Below, one piece after another: positions 43,157 to 51,599 of a stretch of 64,000 nucleotides of DNA (positions are counted from its first letter, which is position 1; each line of letters opens with the position of its first letter). This DNA comes from Streptomyces sp. CG4 (lineage in GTDB: Bacteria; Actinomycetota; Actinomycetes; Streptomycetales; Streptomycetaceae). The notes below the pieces were generated by a model that was given only the letters and a program-made list of their open reading frames with translations, ran no database searches and was not told the origin of the DNA. The stretch is taken from assembly GCF_041080655.1 (NCBI RefSeq), contig NZ_CP163525.1, positions 3,534,001-3,598,000 on the forward strand, written 5' to 3'. Position numbers and translations under genes: made by a program.

Positions 43157-44773
43157 GTGACGTCCTCCCTGATTCGGGGCCGACCTCGGAGCGCCACGGC
43201 GCACATATGGGTGCGGGTGGCGTATGCCGTGCTGGGCACCGTGGTCGGGGTCGGCTGGCTGGTGTTGCCGGTGATGACGGTCGGTGCGCGAGATCCGGTT
43301 CCGGCGGCGCCCGCCGGGACGGTCGCGGGTGCCGCCGCCGTCTCCGCGCCCTCCGTCTCCGCCCGCGCCTCCACCGTTGCCGCGCCGCAGCAGGGCGGGA
43401 CGTCCGCCGCCGACCTGGTGCTGCCGCTCGTCGCGGGGGTGGCGGCCGTGGTGCTGGCCGGATACGGCTACCTGCGCCGCACCCGCCGTGCCCGCACCCG
43501 TACGACCCCCGGAACCGTCTCCCCCGCCCCGCCGACCCCCACCCCGGCCGACTTCGAGCGCCAGGCCCGGGCGGCGCTGGTCCTGGCCGACGACTGCGTA
43601 CGGACGAGCCGGGAGGAACTCTCCTTCGTCCAGCAGAGGTTCACGGACGCCGAGACCCAGCCCTTCGTGCATGCCCTGCGCGCCGCCGAGACCGAACTCA
43701 CGGCCGCGTGCGCGATCTGGCGGCGGTACGAGCAGGGGGTGCCGCAGGACGCCGCCGCGCGCCGGCAGGCGCTGGTCGGCGTGGTCGGCCGGTGCGCGGA
43801 GGCGGGCCGCCGGCTGGACGCGGAGGCCGCCGCGCTGGACGTGCTGCGGGAGCTGGAGGGGCCGGGGCTGGCCGGGGCGCTGGAGACGGCCGAGGGACGG
43901 TTCCGGGAGCTGACGGCGCGCACGGTGACCGCCGAGGAGACCCTGACCGCGCTGCACGGCCACAGCACGCCCACGGCCACCGCGCCCGTCACCGGGTACG
44001 TCGAACAGGCCAAGGACCGCCTGGTGTTCGCCACGGTTCAGCTCAACGAGGCCCGCCAGGCGGCCGACGCGGACGCCGGCGAGCGGGCCGCCGGGCAGCT
44101 GCGCGCCGCCGAGGGCGCGGTGGCCCAGGCCGAGATCCTGGTGACCGCGGTGGAACGGCTCGCGACGGAGCTGCGGGAGGCGGCGCGACTGGTGCCGGCC
44201 GCCCTGACCGGCGCCGAGTCGGTGCTCGCGGCGGCCCGGCACGGGGGCGCACACAAACCTCTGACCAACGGCGAACTGCGGGCCCGGCTGGCCCACGCGG
44301 ACGCCGTACTCGCCGCCGTACGGGAGGAACTGACGACGGGCCCGTACGACCCGCTGGACGCCCTGCGCCGGATCGCGCGGGCCGTGGAACGGCTGGAGAC
44401 GGGCCACTTCGGCGCGCCGGCCGCAGCGGCGCTGCTCGTGGCGCGGAGCTCCGTCGCCGGGGCGGACGACTTCATCGCGGTGCACCGGGGCGCCGTGGGC
44501 CCGGAGGCGCGGGTCCTCCTGGCGGAGGCGGAGCGGGAGCTGGGCGCGGACCGCGCCGAGGGCGCCGACTCCCTGGCCCGCGAGGCCCGGGACCTGGCCG
44601 AACGGGACGTACGAGCCCACGGCAACCCCTACGCGGGCACCGCCGGAACCGAGCCCGGACTGGCCGGTGCGGTCCTGGGCGGCGTACTGCTGGCGGAACG
44701 ACAGGACGGAGGCCCCCCGACAAGCTTCGGCGGCCCGACCACACGAGCACGTCACGACGCACCACGCCCCTGA
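43157..44773 (+). CDS. Membrane protein with long coiled-coil region (TPM-protein-like without the TPM domain)
   Basis: 538 aa from GTG 43157. The first helix is WVRVAYAVLGTVVGVGWLVLPVMTV, a short Ala/Val/Pro-rich outer segment follows, and the second helix is LVLPLVAGVAAVVLAGYGYL. The remaining 420 residues are Ala/Glu/Arg-rich helix (RQARAALVLADDCVRTSREELSF, LVARSSVAGADDFIAVHRG). The helical half resembles the cytoplasmic part of Streptomyces TPM-domain proteins as I remember them, but the outer TPM domain (about 120 residues) is missing. The C-terminus is a Gly/Pro tail. The function is unknown. Confidence 0.75.
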   Translation: MTSSLIRGRPRSATAHIWVRVAYAVLGTVVGVGWLVLPVMTVGARDPVPAAPAGTVAGAAAVSAPSVSARASTVAAPQQGGTSAADLVLPLVAGVAAVVLAGYGYLRRTRRARTRTTPGTVSPAPPTPTPADFERQARAALVLADDCVRTSREELSFVQQRFTDAETQPFVHALRAAETELTAACAIWRRYEQGVPQDAAARRQALVGVVGRCAEAGRRLDAEAAALDVLRELEGPGLAGALETAEGRFRELTARTVTAEETLTALHGHSTPTATAPVTGYVEQAKDRLVFATVQLNEARQAADADAGERAAGQLRAAEGAVAQAEILVTAVERLATELREAARLVPAALTGAESVLAAARHGGAHKPLTNGELRARLAHADAVLAAVREELTTGPYDPLDALRRIARAVERLETGHFGAPAAAALLVARSSVAGADDFIAVHRGAVGPEARVLLAEAERELGADRAEGADSLAREARDLAERDVRAHGNPYAGTAGTEPGLAGAVLGGVLLAERQDGGPPTSFGGPTTRARHDAPRP

Positions 44774-44783
44774 CTCCCCGTAA

Positions 44784-45818
44784 GTGCAGTTGGAGAAGGA
44801 TTACGGTGCGCTGAAGAAGGACGCCGGGAACATCCGCTCCGCGGGTGAAGCTGGCGGATCTCAAGCGTGAGGCCACGTCGTTCGTCGACTCGGTCAAGGA
44901 TGATCACGACTGGGAGTACGACGAGGACAAGGTCAAGAAGAACAACCAGCTCCGTGACGATGTCACGGCGGCGGTGGCCGCGTTCTGGGCGGCGGCAGCG
45001 GCCTGGGCGACCACCTGCCCGGCGGCACCGCCGACCACCTGCCGGGCGGTCGGGCCGACGCCCACACGCCGACGAACAGCGTCGACACCCACGCCCCCGC
45101 CGGCACCGGCGACCACGCGGTGCCCGCTCCCGGGTCGGGCGACCACGTGCCCGGTGGCCACACCGGCGACGTCAACACCCCCGGCCACGGGCTGCCGGGC
45201 CACGGCGGCGACACCCACCTGCCCGGCCACGGCGCCGAACCACACACCGGTCCGGGCGGTGCCGGCGGGATCGGCAATGACGCGCTCGACCACGCAGGAG
45301 GTGCCGGCGACGACGCGACGCACGGCACACACGGCCCCGCGCACCATGCGGACGAAGCGGCACGGCACCGTGCGGAATACGAGGCGGCCCGCGAGAAGCC
45401 TGCCGAGCAGCGGACGGCCGACGAACGGGCAGCGATCAGCCGCGAGCACGTCCGGCTCGCCAACGAGGACCCGGCCTGGCGCGCGGAGCACTACGACAAG
45501 TGGGGGCCCGGCAAGCGCGACAGCGTCGACAGGCTGGTCGACGGCCAGGAACTGCCGCAGCTCACCGAGAAGCCGGGCGGCGGCTGGATGGCCGCCCACG
45601 ACATGCCGCACGGGCCGTCGGAAACCAAGTTCAACCCCACGCCTCTCGGCCCGGACTCGGCCCCCGAGCACAGTCGTCCGGACCTCAACGAGGCGGCGCG
45701 GAACCGCAGGCTGTCACTGAACCTGCTCAACGCCGAAAAGGCCTTCGACGCACTGCCGTCGACGCCGATCCCGATCCGCTCGACCCGACCGCCCATGACG
45801 GCGGAGCCCAGGGTATGA
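44784..45818 (+). pseudogene. Remnant of a secreted polymorphic toxin / T7SS-type protein
   Basis: Coding-like sequence continues through three frames. Frame 1 (from GTG 44784) gives VQLEKDYGALKKDAGNIRSAG. A shifted frame from GTG 44845 gives KLADLKREATSFVDSVKDDH and WEYDEDKVKKNNQLRDD. After about 44990 a third frame gives a His/Gly/Pro repeat (GDHLPGGTADHLPGG, GHGLPGHGGDTHLPGHG) and a conserved-looking tail (AREKPAEQRTADERAAISRE, EHYDKWGPGKRDSVDRLVDG) to 45818. This is the pattern of a large N-terminally deleted and frameshifted WXG/T7SS-type toxin carrier. An Imm49 immunity gene follows at 46030. Confidence 0.7.
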
Positions 45819-46198
45819 AGGTGAAGCAGGGAACCAGGCCATATATCCGCACGATCCTGGCCGAGATGACCAATCGTGGTGGAAAGGATGCGGAAATCGC
45901 CTCGAAGCTCCGTACCGCGCTGCGTGAGGGCAAGCTGCAGTACGTGCTGGTGAAGGCGGTTGACAACACGGGCCACACCTACGCCGGAGCCGTCATGGAA
46001 CACTTCACGTTCCAGTCCGAGGAGAGCAAGTGGTCACCCGCATCCCCCGCCATGAGTTCCGCACAGACAACGCGGAGGAGCTCATGGCGCCGATCATCAA
46101 GGGCACGAAGGACGTACTCGACCACGTCGAGACCTCGGAGGACGATCGTTACGACGCGCTGCCGGCCACGCTCACTCTCGCGAAGTGGCGCTGCCTGA
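45815..46198 (+). CDS. Possible toxin C-terminal fragment coupled by ATGA, uncertain
   Basis: ATG 45815 overlaps the stop of the previous frame (ATGA). The first 70 codons look coding: RPYIRTILAEMTNRGGKDAEIASKLRTALREGKLQY is helical, followed by VLVKAVDNTGHTYAGAVMEHFTF. Beyond about 46030 the frame overlaps the Imm49 gene and becomes Arg/Ser-rich, so that part is probably not real. One base shift near 45760 would join this to the preceding toxin frame, so I think it is the toxin's C-terminal domain cut off by a frameshift. The family is unrecognised and so is the activity. Confidence 0.4.
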   Translation: MKVKQGTRPYIRTILAEMTNRGGKDAEIASKLRTALREGKLQYVLVKAVDNTGHTYAGAVMEHFTFQSEESKWSPASPAMSSAQTTRRSSWRRSSRARRTYSTTSRPRRTIVTTRCRPRSLSRSGAA

Positions 46199-46896
46199 CC
46201 AACCCAACGGCCGGTGAGTTTCCGACCTGGGAAGCATGGGTCACCGCCATGCAGGTCGGCTGCGGGCTCTTCGCCGCCGGTACGGCCGCCGAGGGGCCCG
46301 TGCCCTGCCGTGTCGGCAGCACGGGCGAGGTGAAGCACCTTCCCGCCACCGGCCCCCAGGACTATCTCCACGCGGGCAACTGGCTCACCTCCTTCTCCCT
46401 CGCGGTGATCTGCCGCGAGAACGACCGGGTCAACCAGCTGGCCCAGGTGCCCGTCTCCTTCCTGCGTGCGTCCGGCGCGGAGTTCGACGAGTACCTCTAC
46501 GCCTGGGTGGAAACCCTGCAGAACTTCTGGTTCGGGCGACAGGAGACCTGGGACACCCTGACCACCGCCATCAACGGCACAGCCCCCGAGGCCGCCCGGA
46601 TCGCCGGCCCGGAACTCATGCTGAAGATCCTCTACCCGCCACTCGAACTCTTCCACCGCTATCTGCGCCGGGAGACCGAACAGTTCAACGCGTCCCTGGT
46701 GGACGCCCTCACCTGGCACAAGGAGTACTGGACCGCGAACGAGGCCCGCTCCCTGAGCGGCGAAGGGCTGGTCGCCCTCGCTCCGCTCGCCATCGCGTGC
46801 ATGGCCCACGACGCCGACATGCCGATCGACGTCGAGTCCGAGTACCTCCCGAGGGCCCTTCTGAAGCGCTCCTGGGTCGGCGAGTACCAGACCTGA
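46030..46896 (+). CDS. Imm49-family immunity protein
   Basis: 288 aa, helical, soluble. It matches the Imm49 family of immunity proteins in the order and spacing of aromatic helices (LTLAKWRCLTNPTAGEFPTWEAW, TSFSLAVICRENDRVNQLAQVP, RFLRRETEQ-like RYLRRETEQFNASLVDALTWHKEYW, IAVACMA-like IAIACMAHDADMPIDVES). Such proteins neutralise toxin domains of polymorphic toxins encoded directly upstream. The start is GTG 46030 with GAGGAGAG upstream. The toxin beside it is broken, so the gene may be kept to protect against siblings that still have it. Confidence 0.82.
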   Translation: MVTRIPRHEFRTDNAEELMAPIIKGTKDVLDHVETSEDDRYDALPATLTLAKWRCLTNPTAGEFPTWEAWVTAMQVGCGLFAAGTAAEGPVPCRVGSTGEVKHLPATGPQDYLHAGNWLTSFSLAVICRENDRVNQLAQVPVSFLRASGAEFDEYLYAWVETLQNFWFGRQETWDTLTTAINGTAPEAARIAGPELMLKILYPPLELFHRYLRRETEQFNASLVDALTWHKEYWTANEARSLSGEGLVALAPLAIACMAHDADMPIDVESEYLPRALLKRSWVGEYQT

Positions 46897-46903
46897 AAGC
46901 GCT

Positions 46904-46930
46904 GAGGGGCCCCGGATCCCGGAGCTCCTC
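46904..46930. terminator. Probable bidirectional hairpin terminator
   Basis: gaggggccccgg pairs with ccggagctcctc (two mismatches) around a 3-nt loop. It lies 8 bases after the Imm49 stop and faces the end of the convergent phosphatase gene. Confidence 0.55.
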
Positions 46931-46958
46931 CGCGCCCTCAAGGGTGCTCATCCGCACG

Positions 46959-49547
46959 TCAGAAGAGACTCAGCAGCGCCTCCGCCGGGTCGGTGAGCCC
47001 CGTCTCGCCCCCTGGCAACGGCAGCTCGAACCACACCGTCTTGCCGCGCGGCGTCCGGCGGGAACCCCAGGCCGCGCTGAGCAGGCCGACGAGTTGGAGG
47101 CCCCGGCCGCCCTCGTCGGTGTCCCGGGCGCGCCGGCGCCGGGGCTGGACCAGCCCGGAGTCCCAGACCTCGCAGACCAGGGTGCGGTCCAGGAGGAGCC
47201 GTAGGCGGATCTCGCCCTCGCCGTACCGCAGGGCGTTGGTGACCAGCTCGCTGACCAGGAGTTCCGTCGTGTCGACCAGGGGCTCCAGGTCCCAGCTGAG
47301 CAGTTGGGCGCGGGCGTACTCGCGGGCCCGGCCCACGCTGCGTGGCTCGCGGGGGAGCGTCCAGTCGCCGACCGAGTCGGCCGGCAGGCCCTGCACCCGG
47401 GCCATCAGCAGCGCGATGTCGTCCTCGCCGTGGTGGGTGTCGAGGGTGTTGAGGACGTGGTCGCAGACGTCCTCCAGGGGACGGGAGGGGTCCGTGAGGG
47501 CGCCCACGAAGGCCTGCAGGCCCTCGTCCAGGGGATGGTCGCGGGATTCGACCAGGCCGTCGGTGTAGAGGGCCAGCAGCGCGCCCTCGGGGAGTTCCAC
47601 CTCGACCTCTTCGAAGGGCTCGCCGCCCACGCCGAGCGGCATGCCGGGCGGCACGTCCAGCATCAGGGCCGGCTCACCGGGCTCGACCAGGACCGGTGGC
47701 AGATGGCCGGCGTTGGCGAACGTACAGCGTCTGGTGACGGAGTCGTACACGGCGTACACACAGGTCGCCAGGTAGACCTCGGAGAGGTCGGCGTCCCGGG
47801 ACTGGCGGGCCGTGCGCGTGGCCTGCTGGACGCCGCCCGGGGTGCCGAGTCCGCGGGCGATCTCGTCCAACGCCGAGAGGACTTCGGCCGGTTCGAGGTC
47901 CAGCAGGGCCAGCGTGCGGACCGCCGTGCGGAGTTCGCCCATGGCCACCGCCGCGCGCAGACCCCGGCCCATCACGTCGCCGACCACCAACGCCGTACGG
48001 TGGCCGGGCAGTTCGATGACGTCGAACCAGTCGCCGCCGACCTCGGTCGCCGCGTTGCCGGGGAGGTAGCGGCAGGCGATGTCCAGGCCCGAGGCCTCGG
48101 GGGCGCCCGGCGGCAGGAGTGACCGTTGCAGGATCAGGGCGCGCTCGTGTTCCCGGCGGTACAGGCGCGCGTTGTCGATGCAGACGGCCGCACGCGCGGC
48201 CAGCTCCACGGCCAGGTCCCGGTCACGGTCGCCGAACGGCTCGCTGCCCTTGGTGCGGGCGAACCGGGCGAGGCCGACGACGGTGTCATGGGCGACCATC
48301 GGAACCGCCAGCGTGGACTGCACGAGGCTCCCGTCCTCCGCGGGGACGCGCTGCGGGCGGGCGGTGCGCAGGGCGTCCGCGCAGGGCGAGTTGAAGGGGA
48401 AGTGGTGGACCGCGCCGACCGCGACGGGGTCGCCGGAGTCGCTGAAGGGCGCGTCGGACACGGCGCTCGCGAAGGCGACGCGGCGCAGTTCGGCGCTGCC
48501 GTCGGTGAGGCCGGGCGGGGTCTCGTCGCCGGTGAGCAGGCCCTGGTAGAGGTCGACGGTGGCGAGGTCGCAGAAGCCGGGGACGACCACGTCGAGGAGT
48601 TCCCGGGCGGTGGTCTCCAGGTCGAGGGAGTTCCCTATGCGGGCGCCGGCCTCGTTGAGCAGGGCGAGATTGCGCCGGGCGTTGGCGGCCTCGCGGGCGG
48701 CGGCTCGGCGGGCGGTGATGTCGGTGCCGAGCCAGGCGATGCCGATGGGGCGCCCGGTACCGCCGTGCACCCGGTAGAGGTTGACGGACCAGTGCCGGCG
48801 TTCCTCGGAGCCGGGGACATGACCCGTGACATGCATGTCGGTGATGGACTGGCCGGTCTCCAGGACCCGCCGCAGCGTGGCCGAAACCCGCTCTGCCTCG
48901 CCGCGCGGCAGATAGTCGTGCACGCCGTTGCCCCGGTGGTCGTCCGGGGTGCCGCCGAAGATGGAGGCGAACCGCTCGTTGGCCCGACGGACCCTCAGAT
49001 CGATGTCGATCAGCAGGAATCCGAACGGGGACTGCCCGAAGATGGCCTGCGAGGCGGCCAGATCGGTCTCGATGCTGCGCAGGGTGCGGACGTCCACGAC
49101 GATGCAGACGGCGGCCTTGTCCCCCTCGGCGGTGCGGGTGGGCATGACGTAGACCTCGGCCAGGCCCTCCTCGCCGCGCGAGCCGTCGGCCTGGTCCGGC
49201 ATCCGGAAGGGCACGACCCCGGTCCACTCCCGCCCGTCGAGAATCTCGGCCATCTTGCGCTGGCCGCGCTCGCGCAGATCGGGGTCGATGAAGGCCTCTA
49301 TCGGATCCATGCCCACGGCGCGTGCGGCGGGGATGCCGAAGAGCTGCTCGGCGCGCAGACTCCACTGGTCGACCAGCCCACCGGGGCTGATGGAGAAGGA
49401 CGCGACCTTGATGTAGTCGTAGATCGAACCGGGCGGACTGCTCTGCCACATGGCGTCGCCGGGTGCCGCGGCGGCCTCCGCGGCCGGGTCCCTCGCGCCG
49501 TCCGACGGGTCCTCGGACTCCGTGGCCTTCGCTGGTATCTCGCTCAC
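46959..49547 (-). CDS. PAS-PAS-GAF-SpoIIE phosphatase with C-terminal anti-sigma-type kinase domain
   Basis: 862 aa from GTG 49547, with GGAGGGG upstream. Domains in order: PAS (about 45-160; YDYIKVASFSISPGGLVDQW), a second PAS (about 165-290; IFGQSPFGFLLIDIDLRVRRAN), GAF (about 305-460), SpoIIE-type PP2C phosphatase (about 490-705; GDWFDVIELPGHRTALVVGDVMGRG, ALYTDGLVESRD), and HATPase_c (about 720-850; LLVSELVTNALRYG, EGGRGLQLVGLLSAAWG). These proteins control sigma factors by dephosphorylating anti-sigma-factor antagonists, while the kinase domain does the reverse. No signal peptide or membrane segment is seen. The sensed cue is unknown. Confidence 0.93.
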   Translation of the reverse strand: MSEIPAKATESEDPSDGARDPAAEAAAAPGDAMWQSSPPGSIYDYIKVASFSISPGGLVDQWSLRAEQLFGIPAARAVGMDPIEAFIDPDLRERGQRKMAEILDGREWTGVVPFRMPDQADGSRGEEGLAEVYVMPTRTAEGDKAAVCIVVDVRTLRSIETDLAASQAIFGQSPFGFLLIDIDLRVRRANERFASIFGGTPDDHRGNGVHDYLPRGEAERVSATLRRVLETGQSITDMHVTGHVPGSEERRHWSVNLYRVHGGTGRPIGIAWLGTDITARRAAAREAANARRNLALLNEAGARIGNSLDLETTARELLDVVVPGFCDLATVDLYQGLLTGDETPPGLTDGSAELRRVAFASAVSDAPFSDSGDPVAVGAVHHFPFNSPCADALRTARPQRVPAEDGSLVQSTLAVPMVAHDTVVGLARFARTKGSEPFGDRDRDLAVELAARAAVCIDNARLYRREHERALILQRSLLPPGAPEASGLDIACRYLPGNAATEVGGDWFDVIELPGHRTALVVGDVMGRGLRAAVAMGELRTAVRTLALLDLEPAEVLSALDEIARGLGTPGGVQQATRTARQSRDADLSEVYLATCVYAVYDSVTRRCTFANAGHLPPVLVEPGEPALMLDVPPGMPLGVGGEPFEEVEVELPEGALLALYTDGLVESRDHPLDEGLQAFVGALTDPSRPLEDVCDHVLNTLDTHHGEDDIALLMARVQGLPADSVGDWTLPREPRSVGRAREYARAQLLSWDLEPLVDTTELLVSELVTNALRYGEGEIRLRLLLDRTLVCEVWDSGLVQPRRRRARDTDEGGRGLQLVGLLSAAWGSRRTPRGKTVWFELPLPGGETGLTDPAEALLSLF

Positions 49548-49829
49548 GCGAACCGTCCCCTCCAGCTCACCGCACCCGGCACCGGTCACCGGAGGCGGCT
49601 GCCCGCAGTATCCAGCACTACGGCGCCGCACGACACGGTGTTCACGATCACAGCTCGGTCCAGATGATTTCAGGACCGTTCCGCGACAACACTTCCACTC
49701 TTCTAACCAGGGAACACGCCCTCGAATCACGCACTCCGGGGTCGACCGTGCGCCCGGGGCGCACGAGGGGCTCACCGCCGTCCCCCGTACACCCCCTGCT
49801 CCCCTCGTGCTTCCGCGGATGCTCCCGGC

Positions 49830-50258
49830 TCAGCCCGGCACCGCCAGCTCGAACCAGACGGTCTTTCCGCTCGCGCCGGGCCGGGTGCCCCAGCGGCGCG
49901 AGGAGCCGGCGACCAGTTGCAGACCGCGCCCGCTCTCGTCCTCGTCGCGGGCGACGCGCTCGCGCGGCGGGTCGGGCAGCGGGTCGGAGACCTCCACCAG
50001 CAGGGTGTCGGCCAGGCCCACGGGGCGTACGAGCCGTACGCCGATGGGGCCGGTGGCGTGCCGCAGCGAGTTGGTGACCAGCTCGCTGACCAGCAACACG
50101 GCAAGGTCGGCAAGGCAGTCGAGGTCCCAGCCGTGCAGTTGCCCGCGGACCGCGGCGCGTGCGGTGCGTACGGCGCCCGGTTCCGCGGGAAAGCTCCACT
50201 CGGCGCAGTCGCCATCGGTGTCGATCACGCCGATCACTTCCCAGGCCAGCGAGCCCAC
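49830..50258 (-). CDS. ATP-binding protein, anti-sigma-factor kinase type (HATPase_c)
   Basis: 142 aa from GTG 50258. The N-box is AVLLVSELVTNSLRHAT and the G-box DESGRGLQLVAGSSRRWG; the tail is GKTVWFELAVPG. It resembles the C-terminal kinase domain of the phosphatase at 46959-49547 (LLVSELVTNALRYG, GRGLQLV, KTVWFELPLPG). It lies 282 bp upstream of that gene's start on the same strand. That gap contains no gene that I can see. The pair may act on the same sigma-factor pathway. Confidence 0.88.
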   Translation of the reverse strand: MGSLAWEVIGVIDTDGDCAEWSFPAEPGAVRTARAAVRGQLHGWDLDCLADLAVLLVSELVTNSLRHATGPIGVRLVRPVGLADTLLVEVSDPLPDPPRERVARDEDESGRGLQLVAGSSRRWGTRPGASGKTVWFELAVPG

Positions 50259-50455
50259 CCATGTCCGGTTTCATGGGGTTAATGGGCACATACCCGATAT
50301 CCCGGGGGCAGTACCGCGCGGGAGGGCGCACAGTGGCACGAATGGCTCCGCGGGTTCCGCCGTGCGCCCAAGAGCCCGGGGGGTGCGGGTGATGCGGGTG
50401 CTGTGCGGGTGCTGTGCGACTGCGGGTTCGTCTCGGCCGGCCGCGGCCCGCGCCC

Positions 50456-50902
50456 CTAGCGGGGGCTTCGCCCCGCTTTCGATCGGGCGGTTACCTCCTG
50501 GACCGCCGGGACGTCCTGGTCGAGCCAGTTCACCTCCCAGATCTGGTCCGGGGTCAACCAGCGCAGCTCGTCATGGTCCTGGAGGGGCCGGGGCGGGGGC
50601 GAGCCGGGGCGCAGGCGGGCCGTCCACACCTGCAGGACGTACGGCGCCCGCAGCGGCCACTGGCCGGGTACGCGCTCGACGGGTTCGGCGTCGATGCCCA
50701 GTTCCTCGCGCAGTTCGCGCACCAGGGCGTCCTCGGGCCGCTCGCCCGGCTCGGCCTTGCCGCCGGGCAGCTCCCAGCGTCCGGCGAGGTCGGCGGGGGC
50801 GCTGCGGCGCGCGGCGAGCAGCCGGCCGCCGTCGAGCAGGGCGGCTCCCACCACCACGATCCGGTCCGCCTCGGGTGTCATCCGGTCCGTCATGGGCGTC
50901 AT
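50456..50902 (-). CDS. NUDIX hydrolase (MutT-like)
   Basis: 148 aa. The Nudix box is GKAEPGERPEDALVRELREELG (residues about 45-66 with GX5EX7REUXEEXGU kept), preceded by AARRSAPADLAGRWELPGG. It should hydrolyse nucleoside diphosphates linked to another group; MutT-like clean-up of oxidised dGTP is most common for this length. The N-terminus has three possible ATGs (50902, 50893, 50881). The last codons and stop lie within a GCGGGG/CCCCGC hairpin at 50458-50478. No operon partner is apparent. Confidence 0.9.
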   Translation of the reverse strand: MTPMTDRMTPEADRIVVVGAALLDGGRLLAARRSAPADLAGRWELPGGKAEPGERPEDALVRELREELGIDAEPVERVPGQWPLRAPYVLQVWTARLRPGSPPPRPLQDHDELRWLTPDQIWEVNWLDQDVPAVQEVTARSKAGRSPR

Positions 50903-50932
50903 GGGGCGGAGCCTACGGGAGGGTCCGCGGGG

Positions 50933-51124
50933 TCAGTTGCGGCCGCCGTCCCCGTTCTGACCGATGCGCTCGACCCAGTAGAGCTGTTTGTGGCCCCGGT
51001 CGTCGAGGCTGTCGGCGATCTTCTGAGCCTCGGCGCGGGTCGCGTACCGCCCGACGCGATAGCGATTGCCGTTGTCGTCCTGCCGTATGACGATCCAGGG
51101 CAGGGAGACCGTCCCCTCACTCAT
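50933..51124 (-). CDS. SPOR-like small protein, 63 aa
   Basis: The product (MSEGTVSLPWIVIRQDDNGN, RVGRYATRAEAQKIADSLDD, LYWVERIGQ) reads like a stand-alone SPOR-type beta-alpha-beta unit without signal peptide. I recall frequent Streptomyces homologues annotated as SPOR domain-containing. SPOR domains bind denuded peptidoglycan when exported, but no export signal is seen here, so the function is unclear. It lies 30 bases upstream of the NUDIX gene start and is probably in the same transcript. Confidence 0.8.
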   Translation of the reverse strand: MSEGTVSLPWIVIRQDDNGNRYRVGRYATRAEAQKIADSLDDRGHKQLYWVERIGQNGDGGRN

Positions 51125-51599
51125 GGCCCCCACCGCCCGCGTTGCCCCTTCTTGCACCGCCCCGCCCTCCCCCACGCTCGGCCGAGCTCGCCCGCGGGGA
51201 TCCCCGTCCCGTCCCGGGCCCCGGTCGCGCCCCGTATAAGGAAACCGCAATCCGCATATGCCCGAGCGTACGCCCAACCTTTACGCAGCGAATACGCCTT
51301 TTCACAAAGAGGTACGCAACCAGCCAGAACACCGGGGGCGCACGGGAGTGAACGCGCCGTTGTGAGCGCCGCCCTCCCGAGTCGTAGGCATATCCGAGTG
51401 ACCCGTGTTCACCTGGGAAAACGGCCGGATTGCAGCACCCGTCCGACCCGCGACCGAGGCCGCGCGACCGGGACATGGGGCCCGGGCGCGCCAGGGTGTG
51501 CGCTACCTCACTCAGCGAGGCGCGCGCACCGGCGCGAAAGACCCGGCGGCCACTTCGCCGGCAGACTCGGCCGTACCCCCTGCCTCGCGAACCCGGCCG
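51125..51599. other. 475-bp intergenic region, no gene recognised
   Basis: Short open frames exist but none has a ribosome binding site plus protein-like sequence. The part 51235-51330 is markedly AT-richer (ccgtataaggaaaccgc, gccttttcacaaagagg) and reads as the promoter zone for the SPOR-like gene on the minus strand. The rest is ordinary GC-rich sequence downstream of the GntR gene. Confidence 0.5.

Noticed and set aside
44990..45280. Repeat-like GC-rich stretch considered as a CRISPR or satellite array
   Set aside because: Units are irregular and code for a His/Gly/Pro linker; no constant repeat with unique spacers.
46030..46198. Extension of the 45815 frame into the Imm49 gene
   Set aside because: The sequence turns Arg/Ser-rich and loses structure, while the other frame is a clean Imm49 protein.
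50458..50478. GCGGGG-cttcg-CCCCGC hairpin at the NUDIX stop as an independent regulatory element
   Set aside because: Such hairpins are common at Streptomyces gene ends; it most likely just helps terminate the NUDIX transcript and overlaps its last codons.
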